From the NCBI GenBank assembly GCA_946811185.2, contig OX328107.1, positions 41,585,360 to 41,649,359 on the forward strand: DNA of 64,000 bases, written 5' to 3'. The number at the start of each line of letters is the position of its first letter. Within the stretch, counting starts at the first letter, position 1. The notes beneath the pieces were generated by a model. That model did not search any database and was not told the origin of the DNA. It saw only the letters and a program-made list of their open reading frames with translations. The position numbers and the translations under genes were made by a program. Of this stretch, positions 22,987 through 37,394 are shown one piece after another. The DNA is from Hippopus hippopus (lineage: Eukaryota > Mollusca > Bivalvia > Cardiida > Cardiidae).

Positions 22987-24149
22987 GTAAGATTGTCGAA
23001 TGGATTACAAAACATTTGTATCAACGCTACCGTTCATGAAGTTCCGACGTCTGTAGGAAAAAAAAGGGTAAAAGAAAGTTTATCTAGGAGTTCAAAAACA
23101 TCATGCTTTATGTCGTCCAACTTCGCGTGATAGCGAAAGGTTAATGAAGAGCTGTACGAAAATTACGTATTGGATAAAATCTAACAATGGTTAGTTGATT
23201 AAATTGGAATCAATTATGCGCGAATACTTCAATTGACGATGTATTTAGTAAATAATAATTGTATAATATACATAAAGTAAGCCTCCTTTTTAAAACGGTT
23301 CGGTCCCCTCGAACGATGAGTGCCTCATTTCTGGTCTAATAAACCGTACGTTCGCGCCGATGGACGAGTCTGCTTCTCGAGATTAAAGGCATCCTGTTTT
23401 TAAATTCCCCCCCCCCCGTTTTTTTTTTTTTACCGTAACACCCACTAAGTCTTATAGTAAATAGACCAGTACCACACGCCAGTGGACGAGTCTGTATCCA
23501 TTCATTAGGCCTATGTAAAAGCGACAGAAATATAAATGATAGTTAAAAATAAGTTACCTTTTGCACAAAAACAGGAGATTGTTCGGTCTTTTTGTTCCGA
23601 TATCTCTTTCCTTTGTTTGAAATAACAAAAAAGTTTTTATCCGTAAATTCACATTAGAGAACACAAAGATGTATCAGGCAAATATTAGAAAAGAAAAACG
23701 TACAGCCATGATAATTGCTGTCATTGTATCGAATAAATGTAGGATTTGTAAACTAATTCCATATATCGAAGTCAAGAGCGATAGTATCCGAGATGATCAG
23801 TACAATAGAATGACCACTTAACCGGCAACCATTGTGTAGTACCTCATGATCCTCGAGTGATTAGAAAATAAAGGATTCTTTGTACAGGGTGTCTGGAAAG
23901 TAAGGTAACACTATTGTACATTTATAATATGGCTTTTAACTCCAGATGAAGAGATAAATTTACATGTAAATGTATGTAAAATACGTAAGTTTTTTTAGTG
24001 TGTGATAATTTCATTCAGTTTTCATAACATTACTCAATTTTATACAGATTTCAAATTATAAGTACATTTTTTGTCATTGACGTCATTCTAATATAAAAAA
24101 GGCAAAGCCTCAATACGAGCAACGTGAATCATTTGTGAAACAAACTAAT

Positions 24150-24320
24150 TCGAATGGACGACCTAGGTTCTAGATCTTGAAATCAAAAGGTTTTGTGTTC
24201 GAATTCCAGCTTTGCCAAAACTAATTCTGAGCGTTCTCGAAAGTAGAAAGCATGCCTCTTTCGTAGATGTAGGCTATAGCCTGCATGTGAAATAGGGCGA
24301 TCGGTCCCGGATTGCCTTAA
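24150..24320 (+). repeat. tRNA-like SINE fragment within the insertion
   Basis: TTTTGTGTTCGAATTCCAGC (about 24191-24210) resembles a B box. A tail of about 110 bp follows. No A box is clear. Confidence 0.3.
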
Positions 24321-24633
24321 CAAAATTAAGCCAGTTCCTCGGCAATTTTGTTAATTTATATAAAAAGTTAATAACATGGAGTGGCTATTAATTTTTTTGT
24401 AGAGATCTTTTCTTTTTCATCCTATCTGCTTTCCTACACGTCCGTCGTTGAAACAGTGATCAGTGTAGAGAGAGAAATGAATTCTGTCGCAATGACTAGA
24501 TCCATCATCAGTCCTAGGATAGAAATTTGCTGAGTTATCGGATAGATATCCAACTTACGGTGAAAAAATACCAAACTTTTAGATCTATCAACAAGTTTTC
24601 ATAACATTTTAATAATTAGATCTATATTTGAGC

Positions 24634-25627
24634 CATGTTGCGGTAAAAGAAGGTTTAATGCATCTTCGTGATGTATGATACCAAGCAAGTCATCACATAA
24701 TTATATGTAGAGAATAATATGCTAGTGTCTTACGATATCAAGTTTATCTGGTGAGGTTGGGAGAATTTATCATGACGAGGCTTTGATAATAAATCATCCA
24801 CAAAAATGGTGAAATCGCCGGTGTCAAAGTCAGCCATTGTGTTTACTTTTTCCAAGAAAAATCGTCTGCTTATCCCTTTACCAAACAATCCCTGGTTTTA
24901 ACGACCCAAAGGAAGGTGCCTTCTGAAAACACTGTGGGAAAAGGAGAAAATGCTGGTAACCAGCATTTTCTCCTTTTCCCACAATGTTTTCTACTCTTCC
25001 AAAGTCAAGTTTCAATTTTTGAGTCACATTTATTTTGTTGTCTGCAAATACTTTCAGTTTGGAAGAGTCTGAAATTTTTGTCGTTTGGTAAAGAGTGATA
25101 GGGCCATTGTGCACACATATTATATAAGGCCTTGGGATGTAAAATACTACTTCAGAAATTACATTTATTATTTTAATCTTTATTTGTTAAAGATTAATTT
25201 TTTTAAAGCATATGTTTTCTTTTCTAAAATAAAGTATAAAAAAAGTCAGTTTTCTCTTTGTCAGGATTGTTTACATTTACTATTGTTGACCTTTCATATT
25301 TTGGGTCGAAAGTAGTTCCTTGTCTAAAAATAAATGACATGATAACATTGTTCTAAAAATAAATGACTTGATATCATTGTATGTTATCTGCAGGCCTTTA
25401 TCAGGTCAATTATTTGTGTAGTTGCATGATAAAGATCCATATAGACCTAATCATTTTGAATGATAACTGACTGAATCACGACACATGCATACTGGTCCTT
25501 ACATGCAGAAAACTGATCAATAGATCTAGCATAGAGTTTTAATTCAGGTCAGCTTGCGCGGACTGCACAGGCAGACCTGGGTCGATAGCTTTTGCGGATG
25601 CATTAAGCCCCCTTTTCACAGATCATA
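24634..25627. mobile_element. F3 copy split by DNA containing an F1 copy
   Basis: The left F3 part (24634-24715) begins GAGCCATGTTGCGG and includes 'gcatcttcgtgatgtatgat'. The right part (about 25432-25627) includes 'aactgactgaatcacg', GCTTGCGCGGACTGCACAGG and 'cccccttttcacagatcat'. Between them, 24868-25097 is an F1 copy with an intact hairpin (CTGGTAACCAGCATTTTCTCC) and GGTAAAGAG end. Confidence 0.75.
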
Positions 25628-26482
25628 AATCCGACTTTCTCTATAAATGGTATTTTGAAACAGTCGAAAAACTAGATCTAGTTTAGTCGTGATTTCTTCG
25701 ACACAGTATTTTCCGCGAAAAAACGGCTCGTGCATGACGTAAAAATAGTATGATTAATGACGTCATCATTTGCTAGCAGAGATCATTGCCTATATTTATA
25801 CAAAAATAGACGGTTAATACGCTGAAAGTAAGTAGGAAATAAGATAATCTGTACTCATTAAACTGACGATGATTTTTAAGTAATCATCCGATCCGTAGGT
25901 AATTTTTGTCATTTTTAACCAATCAAGTAAATGTGCGAAAGATTGTGATACGTGTGACGCTGTGCGACCAACCGGAAGACACTCAATTTTTAGTCATCCT
26001 CTTCTAGATTTAGACTAAAACCCAGAACGAAGTCGGATATTTTATTTTTAAAAATCTAGAACGGTATTACCGCAAAACGAGCTTCGCTCGTTATTAATTA
26101 GTGACGTTTCAAAGTGACGGCCTATTATGCTCTTTCTAAGCTGAACACGCACAATCAAAGTGTCAATCACTTTAGCAAACACTCCGGTTTCAATGGCCTT
26201 GATTTCATGTTTAATGTTCTTAAACATTATGTCTGTGCTGTCTGGCTTGGGACTGTAGGCCTATGACTTAAAATAATCCCAAAGGAAAAAGGTTTGATAG
26301 ACAAGTCTGTTCCAGCGCTTGAAAAGAAGTCTCCTACATTGCAAAACACGCGGGTTATGAAGAAGGGTGCTACGGTACACACACATTTAGTTCTGTGATA
26401 GATTTTATGCATTACGTTCGGTGATAAGGCAATATCGAAACGATATCTGGAGATAAAAGATTGCAGAAGATCGTGACCTGCG

Positions 26483-26720
26483 TACAGTCCTGACCTCAAC
26501 CAGTGCGTCTTCTTCCTTTGGGGCTATTCGAAGTCAAAGGTCTACAATCCCAAGTCAGACAGCACAGACATGTTGTTAAAGAACATTAAACGTGATAGCT
26601 AGAAGATTGATATTTTACTGTGTGCTAAAGTGTTTGACACTTTCATCGAGGGTGTTCGGCATGGAAACAACATAAAAGATTGTCACACTGAAAACGTCAC
26701 TTGTTACTTAAATGACGCCA
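26483..26720 (+). pseudogene. Degenerate Tc1/mariner-IS630 transposase, C-terminal part
   Basis: From 26483 the frame reads YSPDLNQCVFFLWGYSKSKV followed by YNPKSDSTD. This is the block around the third catalytic Asp in IS630-Tc1-mariner transposases, where families typically show SPDLNPCDFFLWG. The third acidic residue is replaced (QCV for PCD). A stop follows in DS*KID, and the downstream FIEGVRHGNNIKDC corresponds to the conserved C-terminal Arg-Cys-Gly region. 26130-26290 carries a second, inverted copy of the same segment on the other strand. The gene is dead in both copies. Confidence 0.7.
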
Positions 26721-27247
26721 ATGACTAAAAGCTACTTCGGATTTGAAATCTGTATAAAAGTACAGAATCGAATTAAAATTTAATGAAATTGTCACACAAA
26801 AAACTTACACGTTTTATGTACGTGCAAATATTCTTTTTTATTTTCTATCTGAAATTAAAAGCTATATTATAGATATACAAAAGTGTTACCTTACTTTCCG
26901 GACACCCTGTATTTTGATCTATTTGAGTTTCAAATTGTTTCTATTGCTCTAACAGCGAAACTAGTTGCCATTATGAGTTGTTTTTTTTTTTCCGCGTGGA
27001 AAATAAAAATCATCCAAGGTAATGATGTCATACTTACGCAGCGCTTGAACTGAATTCTGTTCTAGAAACTTTCCGTGGATCTTGGTTTTTTTTTCAGTTT
27101 ACGAGGAAAAAGTTCTAGAACACACCCATTTATTAGCATGTATTTAGTTCCAGAAAAAGAGACCCACTGTCTTCAGTGCGTCACCGCTTTGATTTTGATT
27201 CAATGTTGTCTGCAGCTGCTTGGAATTTGGACAAAATGAATCGCATG

Positions 27248-27490
27248 GTGAAGGTTCATTGACTGACTGACTGACTAATTGATTGATGTTTTAAGCCGCT
27301 TTCAACATTATTTCAGTCATATCACGGCTACATCTTACTTATTCATCTTACTTATTTAAGTCCTGGGTTTCACCAGTACTAGGCTAGGGCTTTGAAGTGT
27401 CTTGCCCAAGGATACTCCCACGAAAAGCTGAGTGCTTCTCGTGAGGCTAAAACCCAAGGCCTACAGGTTACGAGTCCTTCACTTAGTAAG
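27248..27490 (-). repeat. tRNA-derived SINE, family S1
   Basis: Read on the minus strand, the element begins with a decayed tRNA-like head (27430-27490, 'ccttgggttttagcc' at the B box), runs through the body 'gcaagacacttcaaagccc', and ends at 'tcaatcaattagtcagtcag'. Body and tail match the better copy at 47771-48004. Confidence 0.6.
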
Positions 27491-27654
27491 TAAGATAAGT
27501 ATAGATACACTATGAGTTAATTGAATAGACATAGATCCAGGAAATTTTCAGAATCTTATGTTTGTGCTGATATTAGTACATTCCAAATTTATCTGTTTGC
27601 ATATCATGTATCTATTGTTTCATTATCAATCATCACAATAATTATGGCCCAGTC

Positions 27655-28860
27655 AAAACCCCCTTCCCAAACGACAACTTTTATGCTCTGTCAAATTCGA
27701 AGCATCTGCAGATGCAAGTTTTTTTTTCTGCAAATGAGCTTTTAAAAGCTCTCTGGTAGGGTAGAAAAACACTAAGAGTAAAGGAGAAAATGCTGGTTAC
27801 CAGCATTTCCTCCTTTTCCCTCAATGTTTTTCTTTTCAACCTTTCTCCCTCAAGGTACTGAAAACTCGGTACTGTATGGCAAAGGTTTGAATCTTTTCGT
27901 CTGGTAAAGGGTTAATCCATCCATAAGTCGCAGTGTATACTTACCTTTGTGTCCATCTGAGGAATTCCTCTAGATTACATGTCTGTTTAACTCTTTACAG
28001 AACATAAATAGAATTTAGACTTTACCAAATTAAAAGCACCTGAAGACGATTTATCAAGTATGCCTCTATTGACTAGATCTGTCCTTTTCAGGGTAGAAAA
28101 CATTATGGGAAAAAGAGAAAATCCTGCCAACTAGTATTTTTTCCCCTTTTCTACAATGTTTTCGAACACCTACCTGTTCGGCAGGGTCGTTAAAACTCGG
28201 GGTTGTGTGGTAAAGGCTGAGTTATCATTTATAGATTCACAAGCCAAGATCTCCCTTCCCTTCTCTCCTCACACCCCCCCCCCCCCGCATCATTTCCCTT
28301 ACGGTACATGTTTACTTCCTCCCAAGTGACACCCTAGCAGTGCTTTTAAGGCCCTTTAAAAGAAGATTTTCGAAACAGTGCAAAAGCAGGAAAAATAGGA
28401 AAAATGCATGTAACCAGCATTTTCCCTGTTTCCAACAACGTATTCTATCGTTAAAAAGAAAGATGTTGCAATTTGAACTATATTTAGTTTCTCGTCTAAA
28501 ATTCTCTTTTAAGTGGACAAGTCTTTGAATAGTTTCGTCTGGTAGACCAAGCATTATTTTGTATTCTTAAATAAGTTGGACAGCGGAACCATTTTGGTTC
28601 CAAGGGCGAGTTTTGTTGCATAACTGTTTACCAAACGACAAAATTTTAACCTTGTCCAAAATCAAAGCATTTGCAGACGACATAATTTTATCAAGTGTGG
28701 CTAAAATAATGGTACTTTTCTTTGATAGGGTAGAAAATATTGTAGAAAAAGGAGAAAAATGTTAGTTACCAGCATTTTCTCCTTTTCCCACATTCTTTTG
28801 AAAATAGCATTTTTCCTCGGGTAGTTTAACACGGGATTGCTTGGTAAGAATAGATTGCGA
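27655..28860. mobile_element. Four F1 copies in a row
   Basis: Copies at about 27655-27912, 27988-28222, 28320-28545 and 28620-28860, each with its own central hairpin. Hairpin centres lie at 27795, 28128, 28415 and 28770. The second and third are the most diverged. A (C)n run lies at 28267-28285 between copies two and three. Confidence 0.75.
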
Positions 28861-29039
28861 ATCATAGCAGAGAAAGATAAGAATACATTAATATTCTCTG
28901 ATAGGCCCTGCACAGAAAATGCAGTCTGATCTGTGATCTACAGTTTCATAAGCAATATCCAAATAGTGGTACCCCAGGATCCTAAGTTTCGGACTGATTC
29001 CCTCTCCCCCTTATTTATGATGTGAAATGACTTTACGAT

Positions 29040-30085
29040 AAGGTCCCAAGTTTTAACGATCCTGAGAAAGGGGTCATATGAAAAAGTTTTTGGAAAAAGG
29101 GAAAATGCTTGTAACCACCTTTTTGTACTTTTCCCGAAGTGTTTTCTACCCTGTCACTGACAAATTCCGTCATTTGATTCACATTTACTATTGTCGTCTT
29201 CAAATGGGCAACGCTCTGGCAAAAGGGGGCTTCATGCATCTCCGTGATCCATTACACCGAGCAAGTTATCACCTAATTATGGATCCATAAAATACATTTT
29301 TTTCATCAACTGACTGAATCATGAGGTAAAAGGGTCCTTGGACATACAGAAAATTGATCAATAACGAAAAGTTTCGGCCCTGGTTAGCCTGCGCGGACTG
29401 CGCAGGCTGACCTGGGTCGATACTTTTCGCAGATGCATTAAGCCCCCTTTTGCCAGAGGATGGCTCAAATGCTTTCAATTTTGACATATCTAAAATTTTA
29501 GAGTATCGCAAGGGTCAAACATGGACAGAATGTCAGAACAGATTAAACCTTATCCTGCTATGTTAGTAAAATGAAATTTCCAAGCCGATAGTATGAACCC
29601 AAAGTTAGCTATTTCAAAAGTATTTTTTGGGAAAAAATATCTTCTTACTAGACTGTGTAGATCCAAGATCAGACTGCACGTTCTGGGCAGTCTGATCTTG
29701 ATCTACACTGTTCGCAAAAGGTCTGTGAGTCGGGCTTATCAGCCTAAGGGTTAATTGTTGTTTATCTTATTTTACCTTATTTTAAAGATACATGTATATC
29801 TTTACAGCCAGAGAGTAAACAAACACTGTTAAAACTTGACAGTGTATAGAATCTGGTCAGCTGTGTAAACAGGTAAAAATCGATATAATAGGTATATGGG
29901 ATAAAGAAACTCAAGGCATTTGTCCGCGATTTAAAACCGGAAACAACAACAATGATGTCTTTGGTGGTCTCCAGAAAATGAAATCCATTTTCTATCCCTC
30001 GTAATATGTGCGACCTTGCAACCGTCAGTGGCAACATTTGGTACGAAGATAAAAGAATGATTATAGTTTCAGAAATAAAGATGAC
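29040..30085. mobile_element. Cluster of F1, F3, F2 and F6 repeats
   Basis: 29040-29200 is an F1 left half. 29205-29467 is an F3 copy (GCGCGGACTGCGCAGG; end GCCAGAGGATGGCTC). 29543-29754 is a full F2 copy between TTAA sites. 29800-30080 is F6, a family also seen at 51335-51690 and, inverted, at 57195-57500; it is recognised by TGGGATAAAGAAACTCAAGG and GGCAACATTTGG. Confidence 0.7.
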
Positions 30086-30289
30086 ATTTGTAAAAAAAAA
30101 ATGGATAAAAACGAGTAAAGATGTATATTTATCTTTTAACGTACATGTTTAGATCTACAGGTCTGTCATATGAAGGCCTATGGCTTACTCAGTCTGTGGG
30201 GCAAGCGCTACTCGTAAATCGATTGTTAGATCACGCTTCTTTAGAGAAAGTGTATAGGCCTGCATTGCATATTGAGCCATAACTTCAGA

Positions 30290-30735
30290 ATTCCCACTTT
30301 CAACGGACCTTGAGGAAGAAGACTTTTGAAATCACTGAGGAAAAGGAGAAAATGCTGGTAACCAGTATCTTATTTATTTTATTTATTTATTTTTTTTTAT
30401 TTCCTCATAATGTTTTCTACATTCAAAGACAAACTTTAGATTTTGGTGATATTTACTCTGATGTCTGCAAATACTTTCAACTTGGACACAAGTATAAAAT
30501 TTTGAGGTCTGGTATCTTAAAAGTCTCTACCATACAATCCCCACTTTTAACGACCATGAGGTAGATGGCTTTCGAAAACATTGTAGGAAAAGGAGAAAAT
30601 GCTGGAAACAAGCATTTTCTGCTTTTCCCATGATGTTTTCTATCCTTTGAAAAGCAAATCCCATCATTTATTTTGTCGTCTGCAAAAACTTTCAGTATTG
30701 AAAAATATAAAATTTGTCTTTTGGCAAAGGGTTAA
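30290..30735. mobile_element. Two tandem F1 copies
   Basis: Copy one (30290-30510) has a T-rich expansion (ATTT)n at the right of its hairpin. Copy two (30520-30735) has an intact centre (GCTGGAAACAAGCATTTTCTGC) and 'ggcaaagggttaa' end. Confidence 0.7.
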
Positions 30736-30869
30736 TTAAGAGTTGAAAAGACTAGATCTAGGCCTACATGTAGGTCTAGCTGGATCTAGTCTTCACATAT
30801 CCCTGGAAAATGTGCAAGTGTGGCTACTAAATTACCCAAGGATAGTTCTAAGCATAAGACTTAATTTGA

Positions 30870-31800
30870 ACTTTGAAGAGTGTGGAGATCAAGATCATAC
30901 TGCACAGAATAAGCAGTCTGATTTTTGGCTCTAGACCTGTCCTATAATGTGAGATCTTTCATGGAAATAAAAATATCGGAGTTCGAAACAGATCTAACTG
31001 GTATTTTTCGATTGGGATTTTTCGATTGCATGGTCTAGAAATGTCAGTTGAACTATTACAGTTTAGCCCTGTTTACTACATAATCCGTGCCAAGTTCTAA
31101 CGATCCTGAAGCAGGAAGTTTTTGAAAAGATTCTTGGAAAAGGAGAAATTTCAGGTAACCGGTACTTCAGAGTCTACTTTTACCAGGAATCCTATATATA
31201 CAGTGTATATACGATCCCTGACTTTTACCATGTTGATGTGCAACGTTTTCTATCCTATTCCAAGATAGGCGTACCATGGTTTGAGCTAACGTCTAATTTG
31301 ACGTAGAGCTGCAAATATGCTTTGAAAATGGACGAGTCAAAAATGTTGTCGTATGTTTAAAGATTAACCATATGAAAGAAATAGGCTACTTTGAACTTTC
31401 TAAGGTCTAATATTACTGAACATTGCTGTAAGATCGAAGAAAATCGGCTGGCTCAAGTGGATCCAATTGCACTATTTCGGCCCCAGTGAAAGACTTAAAA
31501 ATGATTTATATGACTAATCACGGCTTTCGATTGCATTTTTTCTGTGCCGATCTAGATCAAAAGTAGGCTAATCCTAATTGTGAATATTTAATGGTACTGG
31601 TAACCAGCATTAATTTCCTCCTTATCCTATTGTGTTTTTATTTTTAATCGCATCAAGGGCGACGTCAATCATTTCAGACATTTCTGGTTTACCGTCTGAA
31701 AATCCTTTACAACTAGACAAGTCTTAAATTATTTCTTGGCACGATAGAATCTACTTTCGGTTTTGATGTTTATGTAAATATGTGAGACTACAGTCACGAC
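30870..31800. other. Repeat remnants upstream of PPP1R15
   Basis: 30870-30950 is a degenerate F2 palindrome. 31075-31370 is an F1 copy broken by a palindromic TATATACAGTGTATATA. 31590-31740 is an F1 right half. 31380-31590 is unique DNA without coding signs. Confidence 0.5.
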
Positions 31801-31804
31801 CGGC

Positions 31805-31813
31805 TGATGCAAC
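31805..31813 (+). promoter_or_regulatory. CARE-like ATF4/CHOP site upstream of PPP1R15
   Basis: TGATGCAAC matches the C/EBP-ATF response element (TGATGMAAY) used by ATF4 and CHOP heterodimers in vertebrate stress-response promoters, including that of GADD34. It lies 315 bp before the first upstream ATG. No TATA box is evident nearby. A match this good arises by chance in a few per cent of 500-bp windows, so it is suggestive only. Confidence 0.4.
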
Positions 31814-32127
31814 TTTTATTCGTCCTTGCTCAAAAAATATTCCTACGCATACGATATCATTAGCTATAGATACGAAAGTCTCACAAAAGTTCAGCGTATA
31901 ATGCATTGATACTAAAATATACTCTTTTGCTAATGAAATTTGTAAAATATCATTTTATGCTTTTGATTTAATAATATATCTCGACTCTTTTAGAACTACT
32001 TTTTACGTGCATTAATCAGTCCGACATCAGACTCACTTCCGTTACTTACTCACTCAACATGAGAAAACGATGAAACTAACTGAATGTAATGTAGATAATT
32101 GAACTCAATACTCGTTAAAATCGAACA

Positions 32128-32364
32128 ATGGAATACAAAGTTGAGATAAAAAGTGAAGATACGCCAAAGTCAAGTATTGTCAGTAGAAAAAAGAATTCAA
32201 CTAACGAGGAATTGAAGAGGAGCGAGCCAAATCTGGAACCGGTGTCTATGAACTCACAAAGCTGGCATTTTTTGCCCGACATGAAAGACGTTTCTCCCTT
32301 TATTGAACTTAAAATCCCTATGTGTATTTTCATTCATTACTCTGTGGCAGTGACACTCCCTTAA
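32128..32364 (+). promoter_or_regulatory. Upstream ORF 1 of PPP1R15 (78 codons)
   Basis: ATG at 32128 has a favourable context (A at -3, G at +4). It opens a 78-codon frame that stops at 32362, 36 bp before the main ATG and in the same reading phase. The first 60 residues are charged and look coding-like (KSEDTPKSSIVSRKKNSTNE). The end (CIFIHYSVAVTLP) does not. It could be a translated upstream ORF, or an earlier coding exon read through into intron. No convincing donor was found, so the uORF reading is preferred. Confidence 0.5.
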
Positions 32365-32365
32365 G

Positions 32366-32400
32366 ATGTGCGTTCAAGAGTACGTAAATGGTGTTACAAG

Positions 32401-32404
<4 letters not shown>
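32366..32404 (+). promoter_or_regulatory. Upstream ORF 2 of PPP1R15, overlapping the start codon
   Basis: ATG at 32366 (A at -3) encodes 12 residues (MCVQEYVNGVTR). It terminates at TGA 32402-32404, overlapping the main ATG at 32401 as ATGA. Translation of this uORF would carry ribosomes past the main start. Vertebrate GADD34 and CReP mRNAs are also controlled by inhibitory uORFs that are bypassed when eIF2-alpha is phosphorylated. Confidence 0.5.
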
Positions 32405-35215
<2,811 letters not shown>

Positions 35216-35273
35216 TTCTCATAAACTTGTAACTTTAACCCATTGCAGCACAGGCTACAGTTTTATTCTAATC

Positions 35274-36982
35274 AACCCTTTACCATGCTATCTTAAGTTT
35301 TAACAACCGTAAAGAGTAAAACTGTAGAAAACATTATAGGATAAGAAAATGCTGGTAACCAGCATTTCCTCATTTCCCATAATGTTTTCTGCATTCCAAA
35401 CAAAAGTTTTAATTATTTGGTCAGGACCCTGAGGAAGATGACTTTTGAAAACATTTTGGGAAAAGGTGATAATGTTGGTAACCAGCATTTTCTCCTTTTC
35501 CCAAAATGTTTTCTGTTCTTGTCAGACAGATTTAATGGTTATGAGTAACATTTATTTTGCTGGCTGCAAATATTTTCAGTTTGAACATGTCTAAAAGTTT
35601 GGTCCACCGGTAAAGAGTGAACCAATTACAAAATGATCCTGTAACTTGACAATCTTGTTTCACAATTAATTTGTCACCTACACATGCCACTAATTTCAAA
35701 GTTTTCTTATATTTGTTGTCTTAAAAAGAGTATCTACTGTATAAATTAAACAAAGGAGCTGTTTGACTAGATGAAAATACACATACCTTTTTTAAATGAC
35801 ATAGAAAACACTTTTGGAAAAGGAGTAATTTCAAGCAATTGCCCCTTTTCTTGAAGTATTTTTGAGAGCTGTCTAAGGTAAGGACATGAAAAGTTGCATT
35901 CTGTAATAATTTAACTGGTTCCTTGGCAGGTGTTTGTTGAATTTAGGAGACTTTAACCTTAAACAAGCAATTCTATGTTCTAATTACCCTGTAGAAGAGG
36001 GCTTTTGAAAGCATTGTAGGAAAAGAAGCATTGTAGGAGGAGAAAACACTGGTAACCAGTAAAATGTTTTCTAATTTTCCAACAATGCTTCCTAGCCTTT
36101 CAAAGACAAATTTCATCAGAGCCGCATTTAATTTGTCATCTGCAAATGCTTCCAAAATGATCAAGTCTTACCCTTTACCAGACGACAAAATTTTAGTCTT
36201 GTCCAAATTGAAAGCATTTGCAAACGACAATTCAATATGGCTCAAATGGTGCAATTTTTCTTTGATAGGATAGAAAACATTGTGGGAAAAGGAGAAAATG
36301 CTGGTTAGCATTTTCTCCTTTTCCCACAGTGTTTTCAAAAAGCTTCTATTCCAGGGTCGTCAAAAGCGGGCATTGTGCAATAAAGGGTTAAATATTGTCA
36401 TTTGGTAATGAGTTAACCCTTTACCACACAATCCCCTGGTTTTCTGACCCTGAGGAAGAAGCCTTTTGAATACATTGTGGAAAAAGGAGAAAATGCAGGC
36501 TACCAGCATTTTCTCCTTTCTCCAAAATGTTTTCTGCCCTTTTGGTCAGTATTGGAAGACAAGTTTTATCAGAGTCGCACCTTATTTGCTTTCAAAATGG
36601 AAAAATCCAATTTGATGTCTGTAAATGCCTTCAATTTAGGTAAGTCAAAAATTTTGGTGTTTGGTAAAGAGTTACATACAAAAGTATAAAAGGATACAGT
36701 AATAATACTGTCAAAATGAGAAATTGTCATTGTTTTTCTCATTTTGCTACAATGTTTTCAAGAAATGTATTCTTCAGGACACATAATCACAAATGTCATC
36801 TACATGAGGTAATAAGTAAACTTCTCACCAAACAACAAAATGTTAGACTTGTGCAAATTAAAAACAGTTGCAGTCAATAAACAAGGTACAAATGAATAAG
36901 TCTGTCTTTGAACAGGTAGAAAACATTGAAGGGCAAGGAGAAAATGCTGGTCACTAGCATTTTCTCCTTTTCCTACAATGTT
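35274..36982. mobile_element. F1 cluster downstream of PPP1R15
   Basis: Copies at about 35274-35620 (two cores, centres 35360 and 35485), 35800-35890 (fragment), 35952-36170, 36170-36392, 36412-36674 and 36822-36982. The pair at 36170 shares a junction, so one copy was inserted at the TTAA-like end of the other. The last is cut by an F2 insertion. No gene is seen. Confidence 0.75.
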
Positions 36983-37195
36983 TTAAACCCTTAGGCTGCT
37001 TAGTGCAACTCAAGGACTTTTGCAGACAGCGTACATCAAGATCAGACTGCACAGAACGTACAGTCTGATCTTGAATTTACACTGTCTGATAAAGAGATAT
37101 CTTTCCCCCCAAAAAATACCTTTGAAATAATAAAAGTTGGGTTTTTACTATCGGCTTGAAACTTTCATTTAACTTATTTATCAGGTTAAGGTTAA
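36983..37195. mobile_element. F2 MITE inserted into an F1 copy
   Basis: TTAA at 36983-36986 and 37192-37195 with a clean GATCAGACTGCAC/GTACAGTCTGATC palindrome. The left flank is the F1 arm CCTACAATG, showing F2 arrived after that F1 copy. Confidence 0.75.
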
Positions 37196-37394
37196 AAGCC
37201 CTCTGCCCTGGGCTTGTTAAGTTTGGTTAAAAGTTAAATTTGGAAAAGCAAAGGTATATCTCATCGTGATTATGATGGTGATGCTGTTATGGGTGATATG
37301 ATGAAATAGGTTAATTTTATGACATAAGTGCTGCTTAAAATAAACCTTTGTGAGAGCTATTTATAGATTTCAATGAAACGTAAATTTGAATATT

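Larger units (their letters stand above)
23885..26909. mobile_element. Tc1/mariner-type foldback element with nested insertions
   Basis: Termini CAGGGTGTCTGGAAAGTAAG and the inverted CTTACTTTCCGGACACCCTG are flanked by TA (23883-23884 and 26910-26911). Similarity between the ends continues far inward. 23885-24103 aligns with the reverse complement of about 26690-26909. After a block of about 2 kb, 26101-26290 aligns with the reverse complement of about 26500-26690. Each arm is thus about 410 bp and includes part of the transposase gene, so the arms encode it on opposite strands. The 2-kb block (24104-26100) contains a split F3 copy with F1 inside it. Confidence 0.75.

Noticed and set aside
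24878..25114. Minus-strand ORF across an F1 copy, repeated in type at many F1 copies
   Set aside because: Many F1 copies give similar 60-90 codon frames because the arms happen to lack stops. The start and frame change from copy to copy, so no conserved protein is indicated.
32128..32364. uORF1 as a spliced 5' coding exon of PPP1R15
   Set aside because: The phase matches the main frame, but a stop at 32362 intervenes and no GT donor/AG acceptor pair that removes it looked convincing; kept as a uORF with this alternative noted.
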